Translations under genes and position numbers: made by a program
The notes under the pieces: model-generated
The model's input: only the letters and a program-made list of their open reading frames with translations
What the model was told of the DNA's origin: nothing
Databases searched by the model: none
Shown here: positions 27,852 to 37,315 of the stretch, one piece after another
How positions within the stretch are numbered: position 1 is the first letter of the stretch
Layout of the letters: each line of letters starts with the position of its first letter
Assembly: GCF_020535545.1 (NCBI RefSeq)
Contig: NZ_CP084752.1
Span: forward strand, 1,967,501 to 2,031,500
Length of the DNA stretch: 64,000 nt
Source: Roseateles sp. XES5
GTDB lineage: Bacteria > Pseudomonadota > Alphaproteobacteria > Rhizobiales > Rhizobiaceae
Direction: 5' to 3'

Positions 27852-28241
27852 ATGGACGATGTGAAGATCGGCGAGATTCTTCTGCCGGGGGATGAGGACG
27901 AGCAGGAGCGTCAGAGCCAGCGCGTCAAGAAGCGGTTCTGGCCAGTCCTGAAGCGCGCCATGCGGCAGGTTCCCTTCGGCCGCGACCTCATCGCGTCCTA
28001 CTACTGCGCGCTCGATCCGCGCACGCCGACCAAGGTCCGCGGCATCCTGCTCGCCGCGCTTGCCTATTTCGTATTGCCGCTCGACGGCATTCCGGACTTC
28101 TTCGCGCTCGTTGGCTTTTCCGACGATATCGCGGTGCTGACGGCGGCTTTCGCCGCCATCCGTGGCCACATCCGGGACGATCATTATGTCGCCGCCGACA
28201 AGGCGCTTGCGGACGAGCCGGACCTGCAACCGGCGGGCTAG
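27852..28241 (+). CDS. YkvA/DUF1232 family protein
   Basis: 129-residue protein with a charged N-terminus and the DUF1232 core LIASYYCALDPRTPTKVRGILLAALAYFVLPLDGIPDF, with one or two hydrophobic helices. The family is membrane-associated and of unknown function. The core motif LPLDGIPDFF is well preserved. It stands alone behind a RIME-like repeat. Confidence 0.88.
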   Translation: MDDVKIGEILLPGDEDEQERQSQRVKKRFWPVLKRAMRQVPFGRDLIASYYCALDPRTPTKVRGILLAALAYFVLPLDGIPDFFALVGFSDDIAVLTAAFAAIRGHIRDDHYVAADKALADEPDLQPAG

Positions 28242-28557
28242 GCGGCTGCCGATTTTGCCCGCGCGAATGCGGTCAAATTCTTGCCCTATTCCTTGTGCCA
28301 TTAAAGGTTTCGACGGGTTCATCTCACCAAATGGGGACTGGACACGCCCGCCTTTCACGGAAAAGGCAGCGGCGGATTTCGACGCAAATTTGTCCCGGTG
28401 CGGCGCGGAAGACCCTTGGAAAAAGCGAGCATGTTGACGGTTTGGTAACCTGAATTAAGTCAAAATAAATCAAATCGTCATCATGCGTGGCCGACACCGG
28501 CATCGAGGGCTTCCGCCTTCAGCCGGCAATCACTGGCAAGACAACCGGCAGGAAAAC
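28242..28557. other. 316-bp intergenic region upstream of the IalB-like gene
   Basis: No gene is supported. The right half becomes AT-rich: TTGACG at 28434-28439 is followed by a small dyad GGTT-TGGT-AACC and AATTAAGTCAAAATAAATC, likely holding the promoter of the IalB-like gene, though the spacing to a good -10 is poor. The left half shows nothing I recognise. Confidence 0.4.
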
Positions 28558-29061
28558 ATGTTCGTAAGAAAGCTCGCAACCGCACTCGCCCTCGTCCTTG
28601 CGACCGCAGGCCTTGCTTCGGCGCAGACGCCGACGAAAATTCAGAAGTTCAATGACTGGGGTGCCTATTCCTATCAGGCGAACGGCGGCAAGATCTGCTA
28701 CGTGCTCTCCATCCCGAAGACAAAGAACCCCGAGGGCGTCAGCCACGGCGACGTGTTCTTCCTCGTCTCGCAGCGTCCGGGCCAGAACATCAGCTACGAG
28801 CCGCAGGCGATGATGGGCTATCCGCTGCAGGAGAACTCCAAGGTCAACGTCGTTATCGACGGGCGCACCTTCGTGATGTTCACCAAGGGCAATTCCGCCT
28901 GGGTCGAGAATGCCGCTGAAGAGCCGGCCCTCGTCTCGGCCATGAAGAGCGGCAAGGACATGCAGGTTCAGGCGAAATCCCGCCGCGGCACGGGCACGTC
29001 CTATTCCTATTCGCTGTCTGGTATCTCGGCGGCGCTGAAACAGATCGAAAGCTGCCGCTAA
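28558..29061 (+). CDS. Invasion-associated locus B (IalB) family periplasmic protein
   Basis: Secreted 167-residue protein with a clear signal peptide (MFVRKLATALALVLATAGLASA, cleaved after ASA near residue 22). The mature part carries the family pattern of a Cys in GGKICYVLS and a C-terminal Cys (ESCR), which probably form a disulfide. IalB proteins were first described in Bartonella; in free-living Rhizobiales they are common and of unclear function. The open frame upstream to 28483 lacks the signal-peptide logic. Confidence 0.85.
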   Translation: MFVRKLATALALVLATAGLASAQTPTKIQKFNDWGAYSYQANGGKICYVLSIPKTKNPEGVSHGDVFFLVSQRPGQNISYEPQAMMGYPLQENSKVNVVIDGRTFVMFTKGNSAWVENAAEEPALVSAMKSGKDMQVQAKSRRGTGTSYSYSLSGISAALKQIESCR

Positions 29062-29080
29062 GCGACTTTCCTGACGACGA

Positions 29081-29105
29081 AAAGGCCGGCTTCATGCCGG
29101 CCTTT
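29081..29105. terminator. Bidirectional terminator between the IalB-like and MFS genes
   Basis: Ten-base stem AAAGGCCGGC/GCCGGCCTTT with loop TTCAT between convergent genes; T-runs lie on both strands. Confidence 0.85.
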
Positions 29106-29117
29106 CTGTTTGTCGGC

Positions 29118-30515
29118 CTAGGTCGATTTCCGTCCCCGGTTCACGACCATGAGGACCAATGCGGCAAGGATCAGCGCCGCGGCGACCGCAAAGGTGATCT
29201 GCATGCCGGCGTCGACGGCATCCGCGCTGGCACTGCCGACATCTTTGCCCCCGATGGACCAGGTGAAAACCGCGCCCATCAGCGAAGCGCCGGTGATGAA
29301 ACCGAGATTGCGTGACAGGTTGAGAAGACCCGACGTGACGCCTCTCTCGTCCGGGGCGATACCCGTCATGACGTCCGCATTGTTGGCGGCCTGGAAGAGC
29401 TGGTAGCCGGGCGTCAGGATGGCGATGGCCGCGACATAGCCGGCAAGGCCGAACAGGGCGGCAAGCAGCGGCAGGCCGATTGCGCCGATCGTCATGACGG
29501 CAAGACCCGCGAGGATCGCGGCGGGCGGGCCGATGCGATCCACGATGCGACCGGCAAGCACGCCCGTCGATACGGAAACCACAGGACCGGTCGCCAGCAC
29601 GAAACCGACCTCTGCCGGGCCGAGGCCGAGTGTGCGGGAAAGGTAGAACGGACCGACGATCAGCGTGGTCGTGACGACAGCCGCAACAAGGACATTGGCA
29701 AGAAGGCTGGCAGCAAAGCCGGGGCGGCGGAAGGCGGCCGGCCGGATCAGCGGGAATGGCGTGCGCCGTTGCTGGCGGACGAAGAAGAGGACGCCTGTGG
29801 CGGCAGCGATCACAAGAGCGATGTTCGGTAGGCCGGGTCCGCCCCTGCCGAGCGTCATGGCAAGCGCATAGGCCGTCAGCGTGCCGGCCAGCAATGCAGC
29901 CCCGGGCAGGTCGAAACGGCCGGCCGTTGCCGGGCGTTCGGCCGGCAGGAAGCGCTGAACCAGTACAAAGGCCAGCAGGCCGAAGGGCGTGACGGCGAGG
30001 AAGATCGCCCGCCAGCCGAAACCGGCAATCAGCAGGCCGCCAAGCGAGGGGCCGAGCGCGGTGCCGACGGCCGACATCGTGCCGAACAGGCCCATGACGC
30101 TACCGAGCCGTTCCTTCTCCACCGTCTCGCTGACGAAGGCCATGGCGAGCGCCATCATCGCGGCGGCGCCGAAGCCCTGCAGCAGGCGGGCGGCGATGAG
30201 GACCGGCAGGGACGGGGCGAGGCTCGACAACAGCGACGCCACGGAGAACAGCGCAAGGCCCGCGAGCAGCAATCGGCGCCGGCCGAAGAGATCGCCGAGC
30301 CGACCGATGCCCGCAATCACCACCGTGCTTGCCAGCAGATAGGCAAGCACCACCCATTGCACATGGCCGAACGGTGCCGCGAAGGCGGCCTCCAGCGTCG
30401 GCAGCGCGACATTGGCGATGCTGGTGCCGAGCGAGGAGAGCAGGATGGACAGGCAGAGGCCGGCGAGGGCCCCGGTTCTGCTGCCGGATACGGGCGTGCT
30501 TTGGGAAATGCTCAT
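29118..30515 (-). CDS. MFS drug-resistance-type transporter (EmrB/QacA-like)
   Basis: Proton-coupled exporter of 465 residues. It has the DHA motif A between TM2 and TM3 (GRLGDLFGRRRLL), motif C in TM5 (GTALGPSLGGLLI) and around 14 hydrophobic segments. It faces away from a LysR gene 128 bases off, the usual arrangement for a regulated drug exporter. Substrate unknown. Confidence 0.88.
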   Translation of the reverse strand: MSISQSTPVSGSRTGALAGLCLSILLSSLGTSIANVALPTLEAAFAAPFGHVQWVVLAYLLASTVVIAGIGRLGDLFGRRRLLLAGLALFSVASLLSSLAPSLPVLIAARLLQGFGAAAMMALAMAFVSETVEKERLGSVMGLFGTMSAVGTALGPSLGGLLIAGFGWRAIFLAVTPFGLLAFVLVQRFLPAERPATAGRFDLPGAALLAGTLTAYALAMTLGRGGPGLPNIALVIAAATGVLFFVRQQRRTPFPLIRPAAFRRPGFAASLLANVLVAAVVTTTLIVGPFYLSRTLGLGPAEVGFVLATGPVVSVSTGVLAGRIVDRIGPPAAILAGLAVMTIGAIGLPLLAALFGLAGYVAAIAILTPGYQLFQAANNADVMTGIAPDERGVTSGLLNLSRNLGFITGASLMGAVFTWSIGGKDVGSASADAVDAGMQITFAVAAALILAALVLMVVNRGRKST

Positions 30516-30573
30516 GGTGGGCTCCTTCGTCGTTTGCGAGGAAGGTAGTCCCCTTCAAAACAAGGCGGAACGC

Positions 30574-30598
30574 GCACTATTTGCATTATATTCGTGCA
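30574..30598. promoter_or_regulatory. Dyad in the MFS-LysR divergent region, possible LysR-type operator
   Basis: Inverted pairs GCAC (30574-30577)/GTGC (30594-30597) and TGCA (30582-30585)/TGCA (30595-30598) surround an AT-rich core TTATATTC. LysR-type sites are AT-rich interrupted dyads in such gaps. Binding is inferred only from position. Confidence 0.3.
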
Positions 30599-30643
30599 TG
30601 AAGCGCTATGCCAAGCTCGCGCAGACCTGCTAGGCTGGGCCGC

Positions 30644-31564
30644 ATGACCCGTCCGGATCTCAATCTTCTCGTCACGCTCGACGTGCTTCTTGCCGAGGGC
30701 AGCGTCGCGCGCGCGGCACGACGTCTGCGGCTCAGCCCCTCGGCAATGAGCCGAGCCCTGGCGCGTCTGCGCGAGGCGACCGGTGATCCGTTGCTGGTGC
30801 GCGCCGGGCGCGGACTGGTGCCGACGCCGCGGGCGGCGGAGCTGCGCGGGGATGTCGGGCGCGTGCTGCGGGAGGCCGAGGCGCTGCTTCGGCCGATGGA
30901 GATCCTTGACCTTGCGCGCCTCGAGCGCACCTTCACCCTGCGCAACCGCGAGGGTTTCGTCGATACGTTCGGACCGGCGCTGCTGGCGCGCGTCGCCCGG
31001 GATGCGCCACGGGTGCGGCTACGCTTCGTGTCCAAGCCGGACAAGGAAAGCACGCCGCTGCGCGATGGCTCGGTGGATCTGGAAACCGGCGTGATCGGCG
31101 ACACGACCGGGCCGGAGGTGATGACACAGGCGCTTTTCCGTGATCGCTTCGTCGGCGTCGTGCGCGAGGGTCATCCGCTGCTGGACAGCCCGATGACGGC
31201 GGAGCGCTATGCGGCCGGCACCCATGTCGTCGTCTCGCGCCGCCAGCGCGATTCTGGTCCGGCGGACGAGGCGCTCGGTCGTCTCGGTCTTGCGCGCACC
31301 ATTGCCGTCACGGTCGCAAGCTTTTCCGAGGCGCTGACGCTCGCCCGTGGCTCGGACCTGATCGCCCAGGTTTCCGAACGGTCGACGGCGCGGCTGCGCG
31401 AAGGCATGGCGACCTTCGATCTGCCGTTCGATCTGCCGGCCTATACCATCTCCATGCTCTGGCACCCGCGCATGGACGCCGATCCGGCGCATCGCTGGCT
31501 GCGGACATGCCTGCGCGCGGTCTGCACCGGCAAGGCAGGTGACTTTCCGGTGGAACAATGCTAA
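30644..31564 (+). CDS. LysR-family transcriptional regulator, divergent to MFS exporter
   Basis: 306-residue regulator. The N-terminal winged helix is DLNLLVTLDVLLAEGSVARAARRLRLSPSAMSRALARLREATGDPLLVR, close to the NodD/SyrM-like LysR branch; the rest is a periplasmic-binding-protein-like effector domain. The ATG at 30644 (MTRPDLN) was chosen because the family starts here; the frame is open to 30608. It probably controls the adjacent exporter. Confidence 0.87.
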   Translation: MTRPDLNLLVTLDVLLAEGSVARAARRLRLSPSAMSRALARLREATGDPLLVRAGRGLVPTPRAAELRGDVGRVLREAEALLRPMEILDLARLERTFTLRNREGFVDTFGPALLARVARDAPRVRLRFVSKPDKESTPLRDGSVDLETGVIGDTTGPEVMTQALFRDRFVGVVREGHPLLDSPMTAERYAAGTHVVVSRRQRDSGPADEALGRLGLARTIAVTVASFSEALTLARGSDLIAQVSERSTARLREGMATFDLPFDLPAYTISMLWHPRMDADPAHRWLRTCLRAVCTGKAGDFPVEQC

Positions 31565-31692
31565 AGGGCCGGCAACCGGGCCTGCGCCGTGGCGACAGGC
31601 GCTTTTTGGCCCAACAATGAACTTCAGTCGAGCATGGACCGCGAGCGGCGCAAAAGCCTGCGCCGGCGCTTCCTGTTCTTGAGGACGAGCCG

Positions 31693-32931
31693 ATGGCAAG
31701 CATGGATTTTCTCAACACGGCGGACACCGTCAAGACACCGGTCGTCCGCAGCATCCCGACCGCCGAAAAGCCGTCGCTGATCGGTCTTTCCCGCGAGGAC
31801 ATGGGGCGCGCCCTCGTCGAAAAGGGCGTGGCGGAGCGGCAGGTGAAGATGCGCGTCAGCCAGCTCTGGCACTGGCTCTACGTGCGCGGCGTCTCCGACT
31901 TCGACGACATGACGAATGTCTCCAAGGACATGCGCGAAATGCTGAAGACGCATTTCACCATCGCGCGGCCGGAGATCGTCGACGAGCAGATCTCCAATGA
32001 CGGCACGCGCAAGTGGCTGCTGCGCTTTCCCGCGCGCGGCGCCGGCCGGCCCGTCGAGATCGAGACCGTCTACATTCCCGAAGAGGGCCGCGGCACGCTG
32101 TGCATTTCCAGCCAGGTCGGCTGCACGCTCACCTGTTCCTTCTGTCACACCGGCACGCAGAAGCTGGTGCGCAACCTGACGGCGGAGGAAATCCTCTCGC
32201 AACTGCTGCTCGCCCGCGATCGGCTGGGCGATTTCCCGGACCGTGACACGCCGGCCGGCGCCATCGTGCCCGCCGAAGGCCGCAAGGTGTCCAACATCGT
32301 CATGATGGGCATGGGCGAACCGCTCTACAATTTCGAAAGCGTCAAGACGGCGCTGCTGATCGCCACGGACGGCGACGGCCTGTCGCTCTCCAAGCGTCGC
32401 GTCACGCTGTCGACTTCGGGCATCGTGCCGGAAATCTATCGTACCGGCTCGGAGATCGGCGTCATGCTGGCAATCTCGCTGCATGCGGTGCGCGACGAGC
32501 TGCGCGACATGCTGGTGCCGATCAACAAGAAGTATCCGCTGAAGGACCTGCTCGACGCCTGCCGCGCCTATCCGAGCCTGTCGAACGCTCGCCGCATCAC
32601 CTTCGAATATGTGATGCTGAAGGACGTCAACGACACGCTCGAAGACGCCAAGCTGCTCGTACAGTTGCTCAAGGGCATTCCGGCGAAGATCAACCTCATC
32701 CCCTTCAATCCCTGGCCCGGCACCAACTACCAGTGCTCGGACTGGGAACAGATCGAGCGCTTCGCCGACTTCATCAACCAGGCCGGCTATGCCTCGCCGA
32801 TCCGCACGCCGCGCGGCCGCGACATTCTCGCCGCCTGCGGCCAGCTCAAGTCGGAATCCGAGCGCATGCGCAAGGTCGAACGCATGGCCTTCGAGGCGAT
32901 GATGATCGTCGGCCACGGCGAGGACGACTGA
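31693..32931 (+). CDS. rlmN: Dual-specificity 23S rRNA/tRNA methyltransferase RlmN
   Basis: Radical-SAM enzyme that methylates C2 of A2503 in 23S rRNA and A37 of some tRNAs. The 412-residue protein has the iron-sulfur motif Cys144-Cys148-Cys151 ([12 protein letters not shown]), [10 protein letters not shown], and a C-terminal region with [15 protein letters not shown] whose cysteine is the methyl carrier. The N-terminal accessory domain ([13 protein letters not shown]) is present. It appears monocistronic. Confidence 0.96.
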   Translation: MASMDFLNTADTVKTPVVRSIPTAEKPSLIGLSREDMGRALVEKGVAERQVKMRVSQLWHWLYVRGVSDFDDMTNVSKDMREMLKTHFTIARPEIVDEQISNDGTRKWLLRFPARGAGRPVEIETVYIPEEGRGTLCISSQVGCTLTCSFCHTGTQKLVRNLTAEEILSQLLLARDRLGDFPDRDTPAGAIVPAEGRKVSNIVMMGMGEPLYNFESVKTALLIATDGDGLSLSKRRVTLSTSGIVPEIYRTGSEIGVMLAISLHAVRDELRDMLVPINKKYPLKDLLDACRAYPSLSNARRITFEYVMLKDVNDTLEDAKLLVQLLKGIPAKINLIPFNPWPGTNYQCSDWEQIERFADFINQAGYASPIRTPRGRDILAACGQLKSESERMRKVERMAFEAMMIVGHGEDD

Positions 32932-33154
32932 GGTTCTTCCGCCTCTCCTCCGTCATGCCGGGTCAAGCCTGGATGGCGGAGGCGAGCAGGCGGGCCGATG
33001 CCGTGACCACTCCGGGGTTTGTCGTCCGCCGAGGACCTGCTGCCTGACCGGCGCTTCCTATCAGAAAATGTGATTGATGAAGCGCTTTCCGAGAATTGAT
33101 CTGAACGGCGGTTTTGCCTAGAAACAGCCTAAAATCATTCTAGGGAGACCTTTC
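32932..33154. other. Intergenic region with nested inverted repeats and the upstream site of the ABC operon
   Basis: Two imperfect dyads are visible: CCTCCG...CGGAGG around 32952-32983 (enclosing ATGCCGGGTCAAGCC, a degenerate form of a common rhizobial palindrome) and AGCAGG...CCTGCT around 32986-33042. Close to the ABC gene, CCTAGAA (33117-33123) and TTCTAGG (33138-33144) form an inverted repeat overlapping the Shine-Dalgarno region AGGGAGA. Confidence 0.4.
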
Positions 33155-34108
33155 ATGCGCCATCTTCTCCTCGCCGTTGCGGCGACCCTTGCGATTTCGA
33201 TGCCCGCCAAGGCGGAAGACGTCACGGTTGCCGTGACCGCGATCGTCGAACATCCCGCGCTCGACGCCGCCCGCGACGGCGTGAAGGAAGCGCTGGAAGC
33301 GGCCGGCTACAAGGAAGGCGAGAACCTGAAGTTCCTCTACGAGTCCGCGCAGGGCAACCCCGCGACGGCCGCGCAGATCGCCCGCCAGTTCGTCGGCGAA
33401 GGCCCGACCGTCATCGTGCCGATCTCCACGCCGTCCGCGCAGGCCGTCGTTTCCGCGACGAAGGACATCCCGGTCGTCTTCACGGCCGTGTCCGATCCGC
33501 TCGGCGCGCAGCTCGTCACCGACATGGACAAGCCGGGCGGCAACGTCACCGGCCTTTCCGATCTGTCGCCGGTCGCCGAACACCTGGCGCTGATCAAGGA
33601 AATCCTGCCGAACGTCAAGACCATCGGCTACCTCTACAATTCGGGTGAGGCGAACTCCGTATCGCTGCTCGCCGTGCTGAAGACGGAAGCCGAGAAGGCT
33701 GGCCTGACGGTCGTCGAATCCGCCGCCACCAAGTCCGCGGAAGTGCAGGGCGCTGCCCGTGCGCTCGTCGGCCGCGCCGATGCGATCTACATCCCGACGG
33801 ACAACACGATCATCTCCGCTCTCGAGGGCGCGGTCGCCGTTGCCGAGGAAGCCAAGCTGCCGCTCTTCACCGCCGACACGGACTCCGTCTCGCGCGGCGC
33901 CATCGCGGCACTCGGCTTCAACTACAAGGACGTCGGCAAGCAGACGGGCGAAATCGTCGTGCGCATCCTCAAGGGTGAGAACCCGGGCGACATCGCCGTG
34001 AAGGTTGCCGCCGGCACGGATCTCGTCGTCAACAAGGGCGCCGCCGCCAAGATGGGCGTCACCCTGCCGGAAGCCGTCGTCGGCCGCGCGACCCGCGTGA
34101 TCGAATAA
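33155..34108 (+). CDS. ABC transporter substrate-binding protein, TrpX-type
   Basis: Periplasmic binding protein of 317 residues in the ABC_sub_bind (TrpX/DUF534) family, with a signal peptide ending AKAE (about residue 21). The family fold shows in VTAIVEHPALDAARDGVKEAL, FTAVSDPLGAQLV and IPTDNTIISALEGAV. In Gram-positives the TrpXYZ system is linked to tryptophan; here no T-box or trp gene supports that, so the ligand is open. First gene of a three-gene importer. Confidence 0.87.
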   Translation: MRHLLLAVAATLAISMPAKAEDVTVAVTAIVEHPALDAARDGVKEALEAAGYKEGENLKFLYESAQGNPATAAQIARQFVGEGPTVIVPISTPSAQAVVSATKDIPVVFTAVSDPLGAQLVTDMDKPGGNVTGLSDLSPVAEHLALIKEILPNVKTIGYLYNSGEANSVSLLAVLKTEAEKAGLTVVESAATKSAEVQGAARALVGRADAIYIPTDNTIISALEGAVAVAEEAKLPLFTADTDSVSRGAIAALGFNYKDVGKQTGEIVVRILKGENPGDIAVKVAAGTDLVVNKGAAAKMGVTLPEAVVGRATRVIE

Positions 34109-34138
34109 TCCCGGCCCTGCCGGACATGTGAGATCGGA

Positions 34139-34173
34139 ATCAACCGCTGCCGGATCGCCCGGCAGCGGTTGAT
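34139..34173 (+). terminator. 15-bp perfect stem-loop between binding protein and permease genes
   Basis: Arms ATCAACCGCTGCCGG and its exact complement enclose a 5-base loop, 30 bases past the binding-protein stop. There is no U-run, so it more likely protects the 3' end of the binding-protein message or gives partial termination, raising binding protein over membrane subunits. Confidence 0.6.
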
Positions 34174-34231
34174 CTGTTAGAAAGGCCCATCCCGCGAGAC
34201 GCGGAATGGGGAACAAAGAAAGCCGAGAGCC

Positions 34232-35110
34232 GTGAGCCTGATTGCCTTCTGGGGTGCCGTCGAACTGGGGCTGGTCTATGCCTTCGTCGCGATCGGCGTT
34301 TACCTTGCCTTCCGCGTGCTGGATTTTCCCGATCTCACCGTCGACGGGTCCTTCCCGCTCGGCGCGGCCGTTGCGGCCGTGCTGATCATCGCCGGCCTCA
34401 ATCCCTGGCTTGCCGCGCTGGTCGCCATGGCGGCGGGTGCCGTCGCCGGCCTGGTCACGGCCATGCTGAACGTGCGGTTCCGCATTCTCAACCTGCTCGC
34501 CTCGATCCTGACGATGATCGCGCTCTTCTCGGTGAACCTGCGCGTCATGGGCAAGCCGAACGTCGCGCTGATCAATGCCGAGACGATGATCAGCCCCTTC
34601 TACGGCCTCGGCCTGCGTGACTTCTACGTCCGGCCGCTCTTCGTCGGCATCCTCGTCGTTGTCGCGGTCATCGTCGTCTGGCGGTTCCTGGAGAGCGATG
34701 CAGGCCTATCCATGCGCGCGACGGGGGCCAATGCCCGCATGGCCCGCGCGCAGGGCGTCGACACCAACCGACAGATCTATCTCGGCATCGCGCTCTCCAA
34801 TGCGCTGGTCGCCCTCGGCGGCGCGCTCTTCGCCCAGACCAACGGCTTTGCCGACGTCACGTCGGGCGTCGGCACCATCGTCGTCGGCCTCGCCGCCGTC
34901 ATCATCGGCGAAACGCTGTTCGGCGCGCGCGGCATTCTCATGGCGCTGATCGGCTGCGTGCTCGGTTCGATCCTCTATCGCATCGCCATCCAGCTCGCGC
35001 TGTCTTCCGACGTGCTCGGCCTGCAGGCCTCCGACCTCAATTTCGTGACGGCGCTGCTCGTCACCGTGGCGCTCGTCCTGCCGCGTCTTCGCCGCGGGGG
35101 AGCCGCCTGA
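34232..35110 (+). CDS. ABC transporter permease, TrpY/branched-chain-type
   Basis: 292-residue integral membrane protein of the LivH/RbsC-like permease superfamily (TM segments from residue 5 to near the C-terminus), with the conserved cytoplasmic loop LSMRATGANARMARAQGVDT that contacts the ATPase. The start is GTG at 34232; the end overlaps the ATPase ATG by one base. It forms the channel of the TrpX-type importer. Confidence 0.85.
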   Translation: MSLIAFWGAVELGLVYAFVAIGVYLAFRVLDFPDLTVDGSFPLGAAVAAVLIIAGLNPWLAALVAMAAGAVAGLVTAMLNVRFRILNLLASILTMIALFSVNLRVMGKPNVALINAETMISPFYGLGLRDFYVRPLFVGILVVVAVIVVWRFLESDAGLSMRATGANARMARAQGVDTNRQIYLGIALSNALVALGGALFAQTNGFADVTSGVGTIVVGLAAVIIGETLFGARGILMALIGCVLGSILYRIAIQLALSSDVLGLQASDLNFVTALLVTVALVLPRLRRGGAA

Positions 35111-35904
35111 TGATCTCCGTCTCCGATATCAAGGTCGTCTTCGGCAAGGGCACGCCGCTGCAGAAGCAGGCGCTGAACGGCGTCAGCCTCACCATCGAGG
35201 AAGGCCAGTTCGTCACCGTCATCGGCTCCAACGGCGCGGGCAAGTCGACGCTGCTCGGCGTTCTCGCCGGCGACGTCATTGCAACCGAAGGACAGGTGAA
35301 GATCGGCACGGCGGACGTCACCCGCCAGGGCACCGCTGCCCGGGCCGGCCGCGTCGCGCGCGTCTTCCAGGATCCGCTGACGGGCAGTTGCGGCGCGCTC
35401 TCCATCGAGGAGAACCTGGCGCTCGCCGCCCGCCGCGGCGAACGGCGCGGCCTTTCCTCCGCACTCGGTCCGCAGCGCCGCGGGCATTTCCGCGAGCGCA
35501 TCGCGGAGCTGAACCTCGGCCTTGAGAACCGCATGCGCGACCGCATGGACCTGCTCTCCGGCGGCCAGCGGCAGGCGGTCTCGCTCGTCATGGCGACGCT
35601 TGCCGGTTCCGACGTGCTGCTGCTCGACGAACATACGGCGGCGCTCGATCCCGGCATGGCCGAGTTCATCATGACCCTCACCCAGAAGATCGTTTCCGAG
35701 CGCAAGCTGACGACGCTGATGGTGACGCATTCGATGCGCCAGGCGCTCGATTACGGCCACCGCACGGTCATGCTGCATGGCGGCGAGATCGTGCTGGACG
35801 TCGCCGGCGACAGCCGCAAGACGCTGCAGGTCGAAGACCTCATCGCCATGTTCCGCAAGATGCGCGGCCAGACGCTCGACGACGACGCGTTGCTGATCGG
35901 CTGA
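35110..35904 (+). CDS. ABC transporter ATPase, TrpZ-type
   Basis: 264-residue ATPase with Walker A GSNGAGKST near residue 39, signature LLSGGQRQAVSLVMA, Walker B VLLLDEHTAALDP (Glu followed by His) and the switch His in VTHSM. Translation is coupled to the permease. Completes the importer. Confidence 0.88.
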   Translation: MISVSDIKVVFGKGTPLQKQALNGVSLTIEEGQFVTVIGSNGAGKSTLLGVLAGDVIATEGQVKIGTADVTRQGTAARAGRVARVFQDPLTGSCGALSIEENLALAARRGERRGLSSALGPQRRGHFRERIAELNLGLENRMRDRMDLLSGGQRQAVSLVMATLAGSDVLLLDEHTAALDPGMAEFIMTLTQKIVSERKLTTLMVTHSMRQALDYGHRTVMLHGGEIVLDVAGDSRKTLQVEDLIAMFRKMRGQTLDDDALLIG

Positions 35905-35963
35905 CGCCCACAAAGCGCCCGAATCCGCCCGCAGCCTTTGCGGGTCGGATTTTCGGAGGGCGC

Positions 35964-36560
35964 ATGCGGCGACGGCATTTCCTGGCGGGCGGTCTATCGT
36001 CCGGTCTTGTTCTCGCATTGCCCGCGACGGCGAGGGCCGATGCCGCACAGAGGCTCGTGGCCGCGGCGCGCCGCCAGGTCGGCGTCACGCTCACCTACGA
36101 TCCTGCCTATTCCCGGCTCGATTATCCCGGCGGCGACGTGCCGCGCGAGCGCGGCGTCTGCACCGATGTCATCGTGCGCGCCTATCGCGACGGGCTCGCC
36201 GTCGACCTGCAGGTTCTGGTGCATGAGGACATGCGCCGCGCCTTCTCGGCCTATCCGGCGCTGTGGGGCCTGAAGAGGACGGATCGCAACATCGACCATC
36301 GCCGGGTGCCCAACCTTCAGACCTTCTTCAAGCGGGCTGGCGCCGCGCTCGCCGTCAGCGAGGACGGAGCCGATTACCGGCCGGGCGATATCGTTTCGCA
36401 AATGCTGCCCGGCAACCTGCCGCATATCGGCATCGCGACGGACGAGCGCAGTGCCGACGGCGCGCGACCGCTTCTCGTGCACAATATCGGCGCCGGTGCG
36501 CGGCTGGAGGATGTGCTCTTCGCCTATCCTATCACCGGGCACTACCGTTTCCGGCTGTGA
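35964..36560 (+). CDS. DUF1287 family secreted protein
   Basis: 198-residue protein with a Tat-like signal (MRRRHFLAGG...ALPATARA). The DUF1287 core, an NlpC/P60-like fold, is visible: GVCTDVIVRAYRDGLAVDLQVLVHEDM with the likely nucleophile Cys, NIDHRRVPNLQTFFKR, and PHIGIATDE. Probably an amidase or peptidase acting in the periplasm; the substrate is unknown. It follows the ABC operon by 59 bases and may be cotranscribed. Confidence 0.85.
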   Translation: MRRRHFLAGGLSSGLVLALPATARADAAQRLVAAARRQVGVTLTYDPAYSRLDYPGGDVPRERGVCTDVIVRAYRDGLAVDLQVLVHEDMRRAFSAYPALWGLKRTDRNIDHRRVPNLQTFFKRAGAALAVSEDGADYRPGDIVSQMLPGNLPHIGIATDERSADGARPLLVHNIGAGARLEDVLFAYPITGHYRFRL

Positions 36561-36566
36561 GCGGGC

Positions 36567-37208
36567 CTATCGCGCCTGCGTGAAGAAGATCTTCATCGCG
36601 AAGACCGAGAACACGCCGGCGAAGGTATAGTCGATGCCGCGCAGGACCTTCGGATTCTGCTGCAGCCAGCTTGCCAGCCGGTCGGCGGCGAGGATGACGA
36701 TGACGTTGACCGGTATGCCGACGACGATGAAGAACAGGCCGAGGAAGACCAGCTTGCCGGTGATGCCGGGATCGCCGGCCGAGATGAACTGCGGCAGGAA
36801 GGTCATGAAGAAGATGATGACCTTGGGATTGAGCAGGTTCACCCAGAAGCCCGTGGAAATGTTGGCGAGCGCGGTGCCGCGCGGACCGGTCGCCGTCTTG
36901 ACGGAAAGGTTGGAGCCGTAGCGGATCGCCTGGATGGCAAGCCACAGAAGATAGGCCGCGCCGCCGGTCTTGAGGATCATGAAGGCGGTGGGCGAGGCGG
37001 TGATGAGCGCCGAAATGCCGAAGGCGACCAGCAGCGTGTGCACGACGATGCCAAGGCTGGTGCCGATCACCACATAGAGGGCCGGGCCGCGGCCCTGCGA
37101 GAGCGCCCGGCTGATGGACAACGTCATGTCGGGACCGGGCGTCATCGCCAGCAGCAGGCTTGCGGCCGTGAAGGCGAGAAGCGTCGGGAGCGTGGGCAGG
37201 AAGTCCAT
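36567..37208 (-). CDS. LysE/RhtB-family amino-acid exporter
   Basis: 213-residue exporter with about six transmembrane helices and the family motifs LAMTPGPDMTLSISRALSQGR and NLLNPKVIIFFMTFLPQF. It lies convergent to the DUF1287 gene, 6 bases apart. Substrate unknown. Second of three LysE proteins in the window. Confidence 0.88.
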   Translation of the reverse strand: MDFLPTLPTLLAFTAASLLLAMTPGPDMTLSISRALSQGRGPALYVVIGTSLGIVVHTLLVAFGISALITASPTAFMILKTGGAAYLLWLAIQAIRYGSNLSVKTATGPRGTALANISTGFWVNLLNPKVIIFFMTFLPQFISAGDPGITGKLVFLGLFFIVVGIPVNVIVILAADRLASWLQQNPKVLRGIDYTFAGVFSVFAMKIFFTQAR

Positions 37209-37315
37209 GGCAAAGGGTCTCGAAGCCGGGGAAGATGAGAGGATTCTTATCCGGCTTTCGGGGAATTACCAATCAAAGTCTATGATGGGCTGTTACGCGC
37301 AGTCGATGGATGCGG

